From: Solen grandis | Taxonomy: Eukaryota; Mollusca; Bivalvia; Adapedonta; Solenidae | Assembly: GCA_021229015.1 (NCBI GenBank) | Contig: CM037788.1 | Location: 38,526,024 to 38,590,023, forward strand | Direction of reading: 5' to 3' | DNA length: 64,000 bases | Shown here: positions 1 through 11,401 of the stretch, piece after piece | Numbering within the stretch: position 1 is the first letter of the stretch | Layout of the letters: each line of letters starts with the position of its first letter | Position numbers and translations under genes: made by a program | Notes under the pieces: generated by a model | Databases searched by the model: none | The model's input: the letters and a program-made list of their open reading frames with translations, nothing else | Told to the model about the DNA's origin: nothing

Positions 1-482
1 TTTAAGTGTGTAAACCTAGAATATTTTTTCATTCCAAAGTAACTCTGTATTATTTAGATGTACAGCAATCAGCTTACCGTCGATACTTGGTTCGACATTA
101 CCTCTTTACCTGGGCGAGAGGAAGAAACACACCGACTAGCATATACATACTTAGCACATACGGTAACCATATTTCCTACCTGTGAATCAGTCCACGTTCT
201 TTCTTTTTGTCATGTATGCTTATTTCTTTTTCTCGTGATCAGTTAAGGCGCGACTTTACATCTTCAATCATCTTATTTCAATAAAATAAGAGAATATATT
301 TATGAGATTACATAAATCCAGCAACAGCCAGAAGAAAATAACATTATCTGTTATCTACAGTTATCGGTAAGTAATACATTTATAAATGATTATGATATTG
401 TCATAAGTTAATATCGATGAAGCAAACAATGAGTTATGTCATACAAAGACTACTGGAAGTTTGGAATTGTTCTACACAACGC

Positions 483-1478
483 ACCTAGATCAAAGACCTA
501 TTAAACAAAAATTTACAACAAGTCTAAATCTCACAAAACCACGCAGCATATTGCCCGATACTCACAAAGTCATGCTTTCAAATATCTCCCATTCTATTGA
601 AGATATGTGGAGGTAAATCATATCTTACAAAAGAACATTGCATTACCGTCAAAATGATGCCAATTTTGTTAAAATAAGTCAAGATATATATAATTCAAAA
701 GCTTTTGTCAGATATAATCCAGTTTTCTTATAGTGTTTCTGTTAGTACTCATTATTAATTCTGTGACATATTTGGGTTAAAATAATCAAATGGTGATATT
801 AACTCTTTCCTAATATTTTCATACATTTTGCATTCTAAACCAAAGTGACATTCATCTTCTTAAATGTTACAAGAACTGCATTTGCGTTCATTTACAGGAC
901 TGGTCTAGCAATAGGTTTCTTACATTTACCGGTTCCAATATCTAGTCTTTAAGATTATACTCAAAAACGTACTAAGTTATTTCTGTTCTTATTGCAAGCA
1001 ATGATATCAAAATTAGTTAAGAACTGAAAGTCAACAATATTTCTATAATATACAGCGCTACTTGAGTTTTTTAAACGGCCGTTCCAGTTTTGCAAAAACT
1101 GATTCCTTTTTTTTTTTTTTTTTTTGTTATTTTTAATCATTTTGTTTAGCCAATGAAAGAAAATATTTTTGTTATCCACTGATTGAGAATACCATGTTTC
1201 CCAAAAGCGTAGTGTGAAAAGCAATAATGAGCACTATTTTTTACAATTACGTTAATTCACAAAATCTTGATAGTGCAATGCAAATTATTCTAATACATTG
1301 TATATCTTTTTAGAATATGCATCTAATAGTAAAATTGTTACATTTACCTCTGTGATTTTTCAATACTTTTTTGAAAGTTTGCAAAATTCAATGATCTGCT
1401 GTGTTCCAACACAAATATTTTCCATCGGTTTTATAGTAGTTTCTTAAATCTGTTTAATAGGTCTTTGCCTAGATAGAT
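483..1478. mobile_element. ~1 kb inverted-repeat element (non-autonomous DNA transposon-like)
   Basis: The left end at 483-506 reads CCTAGATCAAAGACCTATTA and the right end at 1451-1478 is its near reverse complement, with a few changed bases. The body is AT-rich and has no convincing coding frame. It includes a poly-T run near 1108-1125. The element sits inside copy 1 of the upstream duplication, at a place where copy 2 has no matching sequence, as expected for an insertion. I cannot see a clear target-site duplication, so the superfamily is not assigned. Confidence 0.5.
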
Positions 1479-2031
1479 CACCAAATACACATTTCCCACA
1501 GGTACAGGCGCGGTTTACTAATGCGGCTGTGTTTGAGTCATACACAGATACGATAACAGTTATAGAGCGACCTCAAGCTCATAACATATAGCAGAATGCA
1601 CAAGTGGCAACTGACTTTAACCACCAACCTTCTGCATGCCAAAGGAAAAGCTTCCTCTGCTTCATTTATGAGTAGAAATCCTTAGTGTGTACGTTCTTAT
1701 TCATTTCTATTACACTGTTAACCTATAATAGTCAATAATTTCAAAGTAATCCTCTAAGTATACAAGCAATAAACTTACCGTCGATGCTCATTTTCTCATT
1801 AGCTCGTTAAACACCGATTTGCATATAGCTACATATCCTACGTGCAAGTCATTCCACCTTCACTTGTAATCACACCACTTGCTTAAATTTATCCCGTATT
1901 CAATTAAAATAAGATTGTTTATCTACAATGTCCGTATTCATATAAAATGGATTGTGAAAGAATGTGTCTATGAGATAATATAAACCCAGCGACATTAAAA
2001 AAAGTCATGATCTAAATCATCCAATGAGTTG

Positions 2032-2802
2032 CTGGTGTAACGTTTTCAAGTCCCTTTCACAACCCCTCGAACCTGGTTACTTGAAAACGTTTCAAATTCT
2101 TCTCGGAAACATTTAATCGTTTTAATTGCCCTCCCACGATTTATGTTTCCTCCCCCGGGAACTTAAAAACGTTTTAAAATGACCACCTCCATTTACGTCG
2201 GGAAAACTTAAAACACTAATAAACAAATGTAAAAATTATGTTTTCTTGATATTTCTATTGGTATTCAATTTTCCTAAAATGCATTTATATGAGGCTAAGA
2301 TCTTGTTTTATAACTTAAACTTAACGTGTCGTCAGCACATTGATCCATCTATCTATCTATTAGTATTTGATGCTCCTAAACTGAATGTGATATTAACCTG
2401 GAGTAACAACAAGATTCCTGGGTAGTACATTTGAAAATGGGTTAATGCGGGTCTCAGTACGTTTTCCACATGCCCCACCCTGGAATATAAAACGTTTTCA
2501 AGTCATTGGGGAAGCTTGAATCGGGGGCCGCTTAAAATCATACGTTGTTATGTTTTCAAACTTCTCACATTTCAAGTTCGCCCCGGAAATCTAAAAACGT
2601 TTTCGTGTTACCCCCGGGGGAATTTGAAAACGTTTTTAAAAACATTCCTGGGTATGGCATTTGAAAATGGGATAGGAATCTGCAAACGTGTTCATTATGT
2701 CAAACCCTGGAATATATAAACGCATTTAAATGCAAGGGGGCATTTTCCCAGATGGGGGTAGGCGGGCTTGAATTTTGGGGCCACTTGAAATCGTTACACC
2801 AG
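2032..2802. mobile_element. MITE, CTGGTGTAACG family, copy 1
   Basis: A terminal inverted repeat of about 20 bp is visible: CTGGTGTAACGTTTTCAAGT at 2032-2051, and its reverse complement with one mismatch at 2783-2802. The body has no long open frame. It repeats short motifs such as AAACGTTTTCAAGT and the block CATTTGAAAATGGG (near 2430 and 2660). The copy interrupts the upstream duplication between blocks that are contiguous in copy 1. A second family member is at 57587-58158. Confidence 0.75.
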
Positions 2803-3239
2803 TAAGTACTGTTTTTATCAATATATTGTCACAAGTAAACAATGTGTTATGCCACACAAAGAGTTTGCGTCGTAGAATACATATGAGAGCATGGACTACT
2901 GCAATTTTAGAGTTACTCTAGATAACATATCTAATTAGCATACCGAACCCAAATTTCTGTAACAGTTCTAATATTATTGATGCTTTGTTTTTCATGACCG
3001 ATAATATCAGCTGTATGGCGACTTCAAGCTCATTACATATGGAAGATGGCCTTGAGTACACTGGTGTATCCGTGTTAAACCACCAACATTCTGCACACCA
3101 ACGGGAATAAACTAGAGCCTAACTGTTATATTGCTTTGTAGTGATTCCGACCTATCCATTCTTCATTCAAGATTTTTTTCCTAAAATATGTTTCTTTAAA
3201 TCTATTTCAGATTAAATATACTCCTGATAATCAAACACG

Positions 3240-5536
3240 ATGAACACCATCTTCCTCCTAGCAATTCTGTTACTCTTTCAAAATGTCTCTCTTGCTACGG
3301 ATAATTTTGAAATGATGAAAAGGCTGAAAAATAAAATATTTTCAGGAACATATGACAAAGATATGAAGCCTTGTTCATCATGTCTTGTATCTGAGAAGTT
3401 CCAACTGAATGTCACGTGTTACTTGACTGCCTTGGGAGATATATACGAGACGGAAGAGAAACTGTCAACTGTCTTTTTGTTCAAATACAAATGGGTTGAC
3501 GAGTTTATCCAGTGGAATCCAGAAGAATATGGCAATATTACCAACATTGAGGTGGACGCTAACAACGTGTGGTCACCAAAACTCATGGTATACAATCGCC
3601 ACTACAGCAATTATGTTCATAGTGATTCGAAGATATTGGTAAGCTTGCCAACGATTGTGATAGACATTTTTCTTATATTTGATATCCAAAAATATTGAAG
3701 TCATATTGCTGACCATAAGCGACCAGATTATATAAGCCCCTACCTTTATGACGTGACATGTAGGTAGGAAGGTATCTAGCCAGTTTATTCTTTATTCTTC
3801 TTTTTTGAGCCAGGGGGTCAGATAAGAAAATAAAATTTTAGACATGTTTTTTTGCTTTTGTTTTTTTTTCTTTTTGTTTATGTTTTTTTTTGGGGGGGGT
3901 GTATTGTGAACGGCCTTTTCCGTCGTACACTTTTGCTTTAAATGATATCTCCTCCAAAACACCTAAGTAGATTTTAATAAAACTTTACAGGGAATGATGG
4001 TATTGTATAAAAATAACTAAATAGGTTCCAGTCCACTTAACAAGAGGTAAAATATCTTTTAACAACATCTTCTAATTATCTGAGCAGATTTTGATAAAAC
4101 TCAATAGGAATGGTCATTCAAAATGGCTAAAATGATCACAGCCAGAGCATTAAATAGAAATAAGTCATCCACAGTTTGTTTACACTCTAGCATATTCATT
4201 TCTAAAGCAATATACTTTACACTTGTTTGTTTATAATTACATATATGCTGATATCGCACCATTTGTTTAGGAGTTATGGCCCATGATTTATGAAAAGATT
4301 TCAGATTTCTCTTTGTCATCCTTTATTTTAATCCACATCTCCTCTAAACCGCTGAGCAGATTTTATTGAAACTGAGTAGGGTGATACTTTACCGAAACAA
4401 TTTAAATGATTCCGATCCGCTGAAGAAAATGGTCGTCAGAGCTAGAAATAGAAACATCTTTAAATTAACCACTGGACTGATTTTGAGGAAACCCATTTGA
4501 ACAGGATAAGCCTATTCAGTATTGGATTAAGACCACCATGGCCCTCTTGTTTGATATTTGTTTGTCGGGTGTCATCATAACGTCAATCAAATCGCATTGG
4601 AAAATATGATTTAAAATAGCTAGTTGGATTTTAGTATGTGTGTGTGTGTTTTTTCAATAGCTGAAATTCTTATTTATCTTTTTCTTTATTTACAGAATAA
4701 TGTCATAGTCAACTCCACAGGAAATGCACTTCTTATTGACATGCAAGCTATAGATACTACATGTGATTTAGACATTACTAATTTCCCATTCGATGTCCAG
4801 AACTGCGTAATATGGATTTTTGAATTTGAATATGAACATAACTAGTGTATATAACGGCGGTCTATACACACAAGACGGAGCTTGGGACCTTATCAACACC
4901 ACCATCATAACATCTAGTTCTTTTCGAGCGTTTGTCATTCGTCTAACATTTAAACGAAGGCCATTGTTTTCGATCATTACAGTTATGTTGCCCCTGTTAT
5001 GTTTAGCCCTGTTGACACCAACCGCTCTTCTGATACCGCCAGATTCTGGAGAGAGGCTAGGATTTTCAGTGACAATGTTACTAGCTACATCAGTCTACAT
5101 GACACTTTTGAATGACAACCTGCCAAAGAGCTCCAGCCCAATGGCGTATCTTACATTTCTGCTGGTATTTTTGTATGTCTTACATTCGTGCATGGTTCTT
5201 ATTGTTATAATTAACATGAGAGTGTATACCATATCAGACCATATTGAAATAAAAAGTTACCTTCTGTGGCTTGTGAAACTGCTGAAAGTCTGTCGATGTT
5301 CACTAGAGTCAAAGAATAGAAGTATCGACACCCTTTCCGTTACTGAATGTAAAACGGTTACTGATGCTGAGGACGATGTTGCATATACTGGGACTATGGA
5401 AAATGTTCAAGAGACTGCGAGTAAGATTCGCTGGACAGATGTTTCAAAAGCATTAGATAATATGAGTATTTTTCTTATTTATATCTTTGAATTTTTTCTT
5501 ATTCTGTTGTATGTAATGGCAGTATTTTGCACATGA
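3240..5536 (+). CDS. Cys-loop ligand-gated ion channel subunit (nicotinic-receptor-like), paralogue 1, frameshifted
   Basis: This is a predicted plasma-membrane subunit of a pentameric ligand-gated channel. Exon 1 is 3240-3638 (133 codons, donor GTAAGC) and exon 2 is 4696-5536 (acceptor TTTACAG). The intron is phase 0, and the expected product is about 412 residues. The ATG at 3240 gives a signal peptide (residues 1-20) and lies 30 bp after a likely 5'UTR acceptor (TTTCAG, ~3210). Visible motifs are PCSSC, WVDEF..W, WSPKL..YN, the Cys-loop CDLDITNFPFDVQNC (about 156-170), GAWDL, TM1, then DSGERLGFSVTMLLATS (TM2), TM3, a short loop and TM4. GER before TM2 fits cation selectivity. There is no YxCC pair, so ACh binding as an alpha subunit is unlikely and the ligand is unknown. 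Exon 2 changes frame between about 4815 and 4836 (net +1 base), which leaves a stop at 4843. It is either a decayed gene or carries an assembly indel. Confidence 0.85.
3890..4551 (+). repeat. Pearl/Helitron-like repeat inside the intron of receptor 1
   Basis: The intron of receptor 1 (3639-4695) is mostly one diverged repeat element. It begins near a TGTGAACGGCCTTTTCCGTC block. It contains at least three imperfect tandem copies of a unit with ACATCTCCTC...GAGCAGATTTTGATAAAACT (around 3945, 4062, 4335). It ends in ACCACCATGGCCCTCTTGTT at about 4551. The same right-hand end is found at 8090 and 25830. It has no coding potential. A T-run and G8 tract lie just to its left (3848-3899). Confidence 0.6.
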
Positions 5537-7696
5537 AACTGAGGAATTTCACAATAACAATTTAAATTGGTGTAATGGAATTCAGTTATCACAGAGGAAA
5601 TTACTACAATAAGTGTTAAAGTTTAGCAAGTGTTTACATATTTCATGCAGTGCGTGTATTTTCAGTCTGTTTTCTTAAACTTTGTATTAAATTATAACAG
5701 ATATGTAGTTATTTAAAAAAATGTAAGTATTTATGATAAATCATTATTTCATTTTCATAAACATATGGGGAAATAATACATATAAACAGTGATAAGGGGA
5801 ACAATTTCTACTTTTCATGCATTAAATGGGGAGATCACTATAGGTACATTTTATTATTTATATTACGTGAGGTTAGACAGCAAAAGTTGTTCAAAGTCTA
5901 AAATTTATACATACCGCTAGGCACTCAAATCCAGCCAAGCTCAACTTGCGCAAAAGCTCAAGTTATTAAACACCAGATAAGAAATATGTGAAGTCATAGG
6001 TGCTTTACGAATAATATAGAATTTTTATATTTGGCTGTTTTCAAAAAGTTCTCGGGATATCATATGAATGCGTTTTATGATTATTATGTGATTCATCTTA
6101 AAATGTATCCGCAAAGGTTACCTCAGCAAATAAAAAAGGTTTATGTATTTTAATACTTATTCCTAGAATGATATCAGATATGAAATCAGCACCAAGGCAA
6201 TTAACATTCTACAGACAGAAATACACCTTAGATGCTTATGCATTATTTTATATGTTGTTCGGCAGTTAGGCTGATGGTTTCAAATTATGGAAGGCTAAAG
6301 GAACATAAATTGATTTGTTTCCTTCACTGTCTTACTAATTGTTTTTTCTATATATAAGCACGAAAAAGCATCTGGGATGATAAGAACTACTTTCAAGAAG
6401 TGATTGATTATGTTCACTGTAGGATATGTACGGCTGAGTGATAAAGAAGAAGACAAAAACAGACGGCCGGGTGAAAATAGTTTGAAAACATTGAGTGAAT
6501 GTGAATGGTGTAGCTGTTGAAGGATATCAAATACATGTATTGAGTATCAGGTAATCAAGTAGTCTTTACTCGTATGTTATAGATATTGTACTCAGTTTAG
6601 ATTTATATATAAACTTTTCAAACAGTACGAAGGATTATAATGTATTAAATTGGCTAATTCATCATAATATGCATATATAAATAACATTAGGATATTTTTG
6701 AAAAGTGACAAAAAAGTGTATGTACGTGTGTGCGTGTGTGTGTGTGTGAGCTCGTGCGTAAAAAAAAATAAAAAATGTACACTTGTTTTAAATACGATGT
6801 CCTTTGTATATGATTTTAATTCTCCCAGAGAGACAATGAAAACTTAGACATAAATCCTGATGTATTACCATAAGGCAAAGGTTTCCTGTAATTTAAATGT
6901 ACCCGCTTATGCATTGTATGCAAAGGTCTATATTAGAATATACATACAAGTATATACACTTTAATATTGATCCTACTATGTCTATGTTTGAAAATTTATT
7001 TATGTTTGGGACGATTTCTATAGACAGGTGAATTTTGAGGGTTCGGACTTCTCGAAAAACAGAAAAAAATATGATTGTATATTTTGTATCAGGCAAATCA
7101 ATTAGGCTAGTGCCTGGACTAGCATTGTACTTTGAATTAAACATTGTTCGAACTATCTTTCCTCGGATTATCGACATTTACTTACAAAAGTGCCCAAGTA
7201 AGTTACGCCCTCCTACTAAGCCACCTTCAAAAATGTAAAAGGAATAATTTTAAAGGCATGAAGAAATTTCAAACCGCATCTCTAGACAGTATCCCTAGAA
7301 AACATGCATATATTTATAAATTTAAAAAAAATCCTCTTGTTTTGAAGAAAGTGCTGCAGCTGCTTGGGTTATTTCAGTGGCAACTTAAAGTACGGTGTTT
7401 TTATTTCTGTTTCATTGCTTGATAACATTTTCTGGAAGATAATGATACAGATTGCCTGCATCTACGCAAAACGTTACATTTACCATCAAGTTTGGTATAT
7501 ATCTGAAGCTGATTTTAAGCATATTGCTTATTTGATTGTTAGTGTACCTTTTCGTAACATTTGGTCTTTTCAACTGGTACTTTATTTTGAGAATGAAAAG
7601 TGGGCGGAGTAAGAAGCGCAAAGAATAAAGTTACCCAACGTTAAATGCCCAGTCGAATAGATAGTTCCATGAATGTCGCTTATATGATTACCCTTT
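5537..7696. other. Intergenic, downstream of receptor 1
   Basis: No gene is recognised here. The DNA is AT-rich and probably starts with the receptor's 3'UTR. The first clear AATAAA is near 6128 and a weaker ATTAAA lies near 5685. A short GT-rich microsatellite occurs at 6724-6749. Small open frames at 6893-7612 overlap each other on both strands and have AT-rich low-information composition, so they are not called. Confidence 0.5.
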
Positions 7697-8090
7697 TTAG
7701 CTCACCTGAGCACAAAGTGAGCTATAAGGATACAATTTTACTTCTATTCAATAATGCATGTAAATATGATACACAATAAGTAAATATATAAAAGATTTTA
7801 AAATAATTTGGCACAGATAACTCTTCGGTAACTGTCTACCAAGATTGTTCAAATTATTCTGGTCCGTAAAAAAACATGACCGCCAGTGGGCGGGAATTTT
7901 TTACAGTGAAAACTTTTTTAAAAAACCCGGGGCCTTTCCATTAAAATTTTCTAATCCAAAATTACTCATTTATGGCTGCAGAGGTCAGAGCCCATTTTCC
8001 GTAATATCATAAGATATTTGCTGTTTCTTTTCCTCTCTCTAATACCTGGTTCTCAGGTGAGCGATCCAGGGCCACCATGGCCCTCTTGTT
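7697..8090 (+). mobile_element. Short pearl/Helitron-like element with matching ends
   Basis: The left end is TTTTTAGCTCACCTGAGCAC and the right end carries CTCAGGTGAGC followed by GGGCCACCATGGCCCT and CTTGTT. The sub-terminal AGCTCACCTGAG and CTCAGGTGAGC are reverse complements. GGGCC..GGCCC just before the right edge forms a small hairpin. The same two ends bound the larger element at 24585-25830, so this is an internally shortened relative of about 394 bp. It contains one partial copy of the ACCAAGATTGTTCAAATTAT unit. It has no open frame. Confidence 0.6.
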
Positions 8091-9100
8091 ACAAAGAAGT
8101 TAAAAACATAAAGATGTGAATTCGGATTTCTTTCACCTTGTCTTAACGATAATTGATTAGACCAACTAATCAAGCTGAAATGTTATAATAGGCTTTTCAA
8201 GATATTCGCCATTGTTAATCTGTAGATGATTTTCAAGACATTGTCCCGATTACTCGAAAAAAGTAATATCTCAGGCTCAGGTTTTAGTATCAAACTCAAA
8301 TCCCTTTTGAAACCATGAAATCATGCTAAAATTCCATGTAAATTACAAATCTCGCAATGGAATTTTTACTACGCAGAAAATGTTTACAAGTGTGTGTTTA
8401 TTTAAGATTTGTTGTGTTACCACATTTTTATAGGGTAGTCTTTCTATTGTTTTGTAATTTTGTTATATTGAAATGTTTTAATATTTTTAAGACTCAGTTT
8501 GTGCTTTTAGTATCTAATGCCATGGTACATGTAAATACTTATTACATGTAGGTGTATGCTTAATATTATTTATATCTCTAGGTGTGTGTTTTATGAGATT
8601 TAAGTTAATGAATATGTTTTTATTATATATATTTATGTATACCGATTTTCTTATATTAATGATATTTGGTTAAATAACGATTAAATTGTAAAGTGTGCTT
8701 TTAGACAATAGCGTGTTTTTTTAAACATTGATTTTTACATACACAATTAGTATAGAACAATTAATTAAAATATTTAAACAAATATTCGTTATTTTATAAT
8801 TACTTTCCTATGTACAGTGATATGAAATTACAATATCATGCTGCATCATTGCAAGTAGATAGAGAATGCGATGATGTCAAATTTATACATAATGAATGTT
8901 TGGTGAGCGGGTTAACTGGGACTGTTGAAGTACTGAAGCAGTAGACATATATGTATTCATATGTATTTTATGTATGTGACATAAGCTGGTTATGCTTAAT
9001 TCTAAATAAAGAGTATGTTCTGTTCATAAACGTAAATAGAGGATAGCAAAATAAGACACAGGTTTATTTCGTTCTGCTTTGTTGGCTGTCGCCTAGTATA
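8091..9100. other. Intergenic, AT-rich, no feature seen
   Basis: This stretch is unique-looking and AT-rich. One 64-codon frame at 8357-8551 is T-rich and repetitive in residues, so I do not treat it as a gene. Confidence 0.4.
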
Positions 9101-9250
9101 TAGAGAATATATGGTTGGTGCCGAGATGTAGACAGTTTATCCGGCGAGGTTTAGAAAACTGAAAAGGGCGAGCTTTAGCGAGTCCTTTTTTCAGTTTTCG
9201 AAACGAGCCGGATAAACTGTCTCCATCTCGGCACCAACCATATATTCTAT
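9101..9250. repeat. Foldback (long hairpin), ~62 bp arms
   Basis: The left arm (about 9101-9164) and the right arm (about 9185-9250) are near-perfect reverse complements, sharing TATATGGTTGGTGCCGAGAT and GACAGTTTATCCGGC. They are separated by a ~20 bp loop with GGGCGAGCTTTAGCGAG. Only a few mismatches and a 2-base indel were seen. The sequence past the right arm, TTATCCCGTTTTCG (9251-9264), has an inverted near-match (CGAAAATGGGATAAA) at 9637-9651. The hairpin may therefore be the sub-terminal part of a larger element running to about 9651. Confidence 0.75.
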
Positions 9251-11342
9251 TTATCCCGTTTTCGATAGACTCTCACCATTATTATCATTTATTTATGTTA
9301 TTTTATTTTTATCATTATTAACGCCAACCCTAAATTTGTTACCGGACGCCTTTACATACACGAATCTTGGACCGAATTACGCACTAACTCAAGTGCTCCG
9401 ATTAGAAATAGTGCCAAACATATACATTCATAAAGCAGAAACAATTTCATAATTGAAAAATATAACTCCATTTTAAGCGAGATATTAATATTTTTATTAC
9501 TAAAATGTATTTTATTTACCACTGAAAAAACACCGCGCAACGTTATTAATGTTAACCTCACACCGCGTAGGAATACACAGGTGCCGAATAAAGCTAAGAT
9601 TATTAGGTTACCCCTTTATTAGGTCAGTGTAAATGGCGAAAATGGGATAAATATGTTTTCAGTTATAGTTCCAGGATCAAATACAGTTTCAGAATAAACC
9701 CACCGGATGTCCTATTATTGATTACCGACTTTTTTCCAACGTGTTTGTTTAAGGCGATGATTTTGATCATCCGGTGCGGTTGATTCATTATAATTGCATC
9801 AACTTTGATATTTTAGAACAATTGCGTCCGAGATTATCATCTTCCCTCTTCGTAATATGGCGACTGGCAGCAAACTTATTTACTCAACATACACCTACTT
9901 TCATTTAAAATTAGATTTAAGTAAAACCACATGCCCATGAGAAATAAATACATGTAGTATTAATTTCATCCGTTTTCAATTGTATTTATGAGTAGTTCTA
10001 CGTAAATAAAATGGATATATATATATTAATATATTTAAATAGAGAGAGAGAGAAACTTTGCATATTTTTATATTAAAGTGGACATATCAAATTTATATAT
10101 AGCAACGGAATTTACATTACCATATTCCGGGAGGCTACCTATGTGTACCTTGGTTGGCCTCTTCCGAATTACCTCCCCTGATTCTTGCCAAACGATGAAT
10201 AACTATATCACATTAAACTTGTAAAAAAACTTAGAAGTCTGTTTAGCCCGACTTTGATTTCCTCCTGAACGTTTAAGAATTAATTGATAAAGTAATAATA
10301 ACGGTTGTTAAAGTTAGCTTAATATTTAATGGAATTTTTATCGAGGAATCATAAGTCCCCTCCATTTTACCAAGCAGTGTGGCTGCGTTGACACTGCAAT
10401 TTTATGTTAACACTGATATTAGTGGTGCATCTTGCATTAATATTCATATTTTGCTTTATAACAATATGTCAATTGCACGTACATCTTAAGATAGCAACCT
10501 AAATTGTCTAAGTAGATTATTGGCTGGTCAATGTCGTAATAACGATTGAATCCTCTTAAACGGCATATCATTTTCAGACAAAAATTACCCTTAACGTGAA
10601 ATGATTCATCTGTTATTGATTACGTAATAGTGTCGGATAACGCTATTTGTCTGTTTAAAAATATTAAAGATAAGTTATACTGTGATTAAATTTTAAAATG
10701 GTTTCAGGGATTGCTTATTTGTAACCAATATGTTTCGGGGGGGGGGATCATAAATAATTTAAAGATAAATAGAATGATCTTGCAATGTTATTTTTGTATA
10801 ATAACGAAATCGAGGAAAATACAAACATATGTTTATACACATGTGGAATCATTAAATCTTATAAATCAAAGGCCGGTAGATTGGTAAGTGTGAAAAAATG
10901 ATTAATTACTATAAAAGATGTGTAAGTGTTCACTGTTTATATTTATATAATTGTATTTGTATTTCTATATATCAAAGACCGGTAGGAGGTAAAGTGTGAG
11001 AAAAATATAAATTATGATAAATAGGGATATTGATTATGGATATTGATTATGATGGATAGGGATATTGATTATGATGGTATACAAACATATCTACTTGATA
11101 AAAAGATCAGATAATGCTTATTTACATAATTTATAGTTGTCATATGTATATATTCAAGACATAATCATATATGCAATTATATTTGTCATATGCATATTTT
11201 CAATGATTTTTAATATGACACACCATTATATTTTTATGTATATATGCACATGTATTTCCATGTTGAATTTGTTGCATGTTGCAGTTGGTAGTTTTTGATA
11301 TGACACCGCACGCATTTAACACCTTTTCACTACCTGGTCAAA
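9251..11342. other. Intergenic with minor repeats
   Basis: No gene is recognised. The region holds a GA run (10041-10052), a G-run (10737-10746), a diverged pair of ~110 bp repeats starting ATCAAAGGCCGGTAG (10866) and ATCAAAGACCGGTAG (10974), and an imperfect short tandem repeat of ATAGGGATATTGATTATG between about 11020 and 11078. Confidence 0.45.
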
Positions 11343-11401
11343 TTCCCACTTTGCCAACATACATTTTAATACAAAAATATGGAAAGTTGGCAAAGTGGGA
11401 A
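11343..11401. repeat. Perfect 16 bp inverted repeat (stem-loop)
   Basis: TTCCCACTTTGCCAAC at 11343-11358 is exactly repeated in reverse complement at 11386-11401, with a 27 base loop. On RNA this would form a 16 bp uninterrupted hairpin. No flanking element ends were found. Confidence 0.7.

Larger units (their letters stand above)
1..3210. repeat. Diverged tandem duplication upstream of receptor gene 1
   Basis: Two copies of a non-coding module lie head to tail. Copy 1 is about 1-1740 and copy 2 about 1741-3210. Matching blocks occur in the same order: 35-85 with 1742-1786 (both contain TTACCGTCGAT), 279-325 with 1905-1996, 416-450 with 2830-2864 (around AAACAATG and TTATG), and 1530-1640 with 2985-3105 (around CAAGCTCAT and ACCACCAAC). 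Copy 1 is interrupted by an inverted-repeat element at about 483-1478 and copy 2 by a MITE at 2032-2802. Copy 2 leads straight into the receptor's first coding exon, whereas copy 1 leads into copy 2. Copy 1 may continue to the left of the window. Alignment was by eye, so the boundaries are approximate. Confidence 0.65.

Noticed and set aside
4768..4977. Minus-strand frame opposite receptor 1 exon 2
   Set aside because: It is a shadow of the receptor coding sequence, which has clear family motifs on the plus strand.
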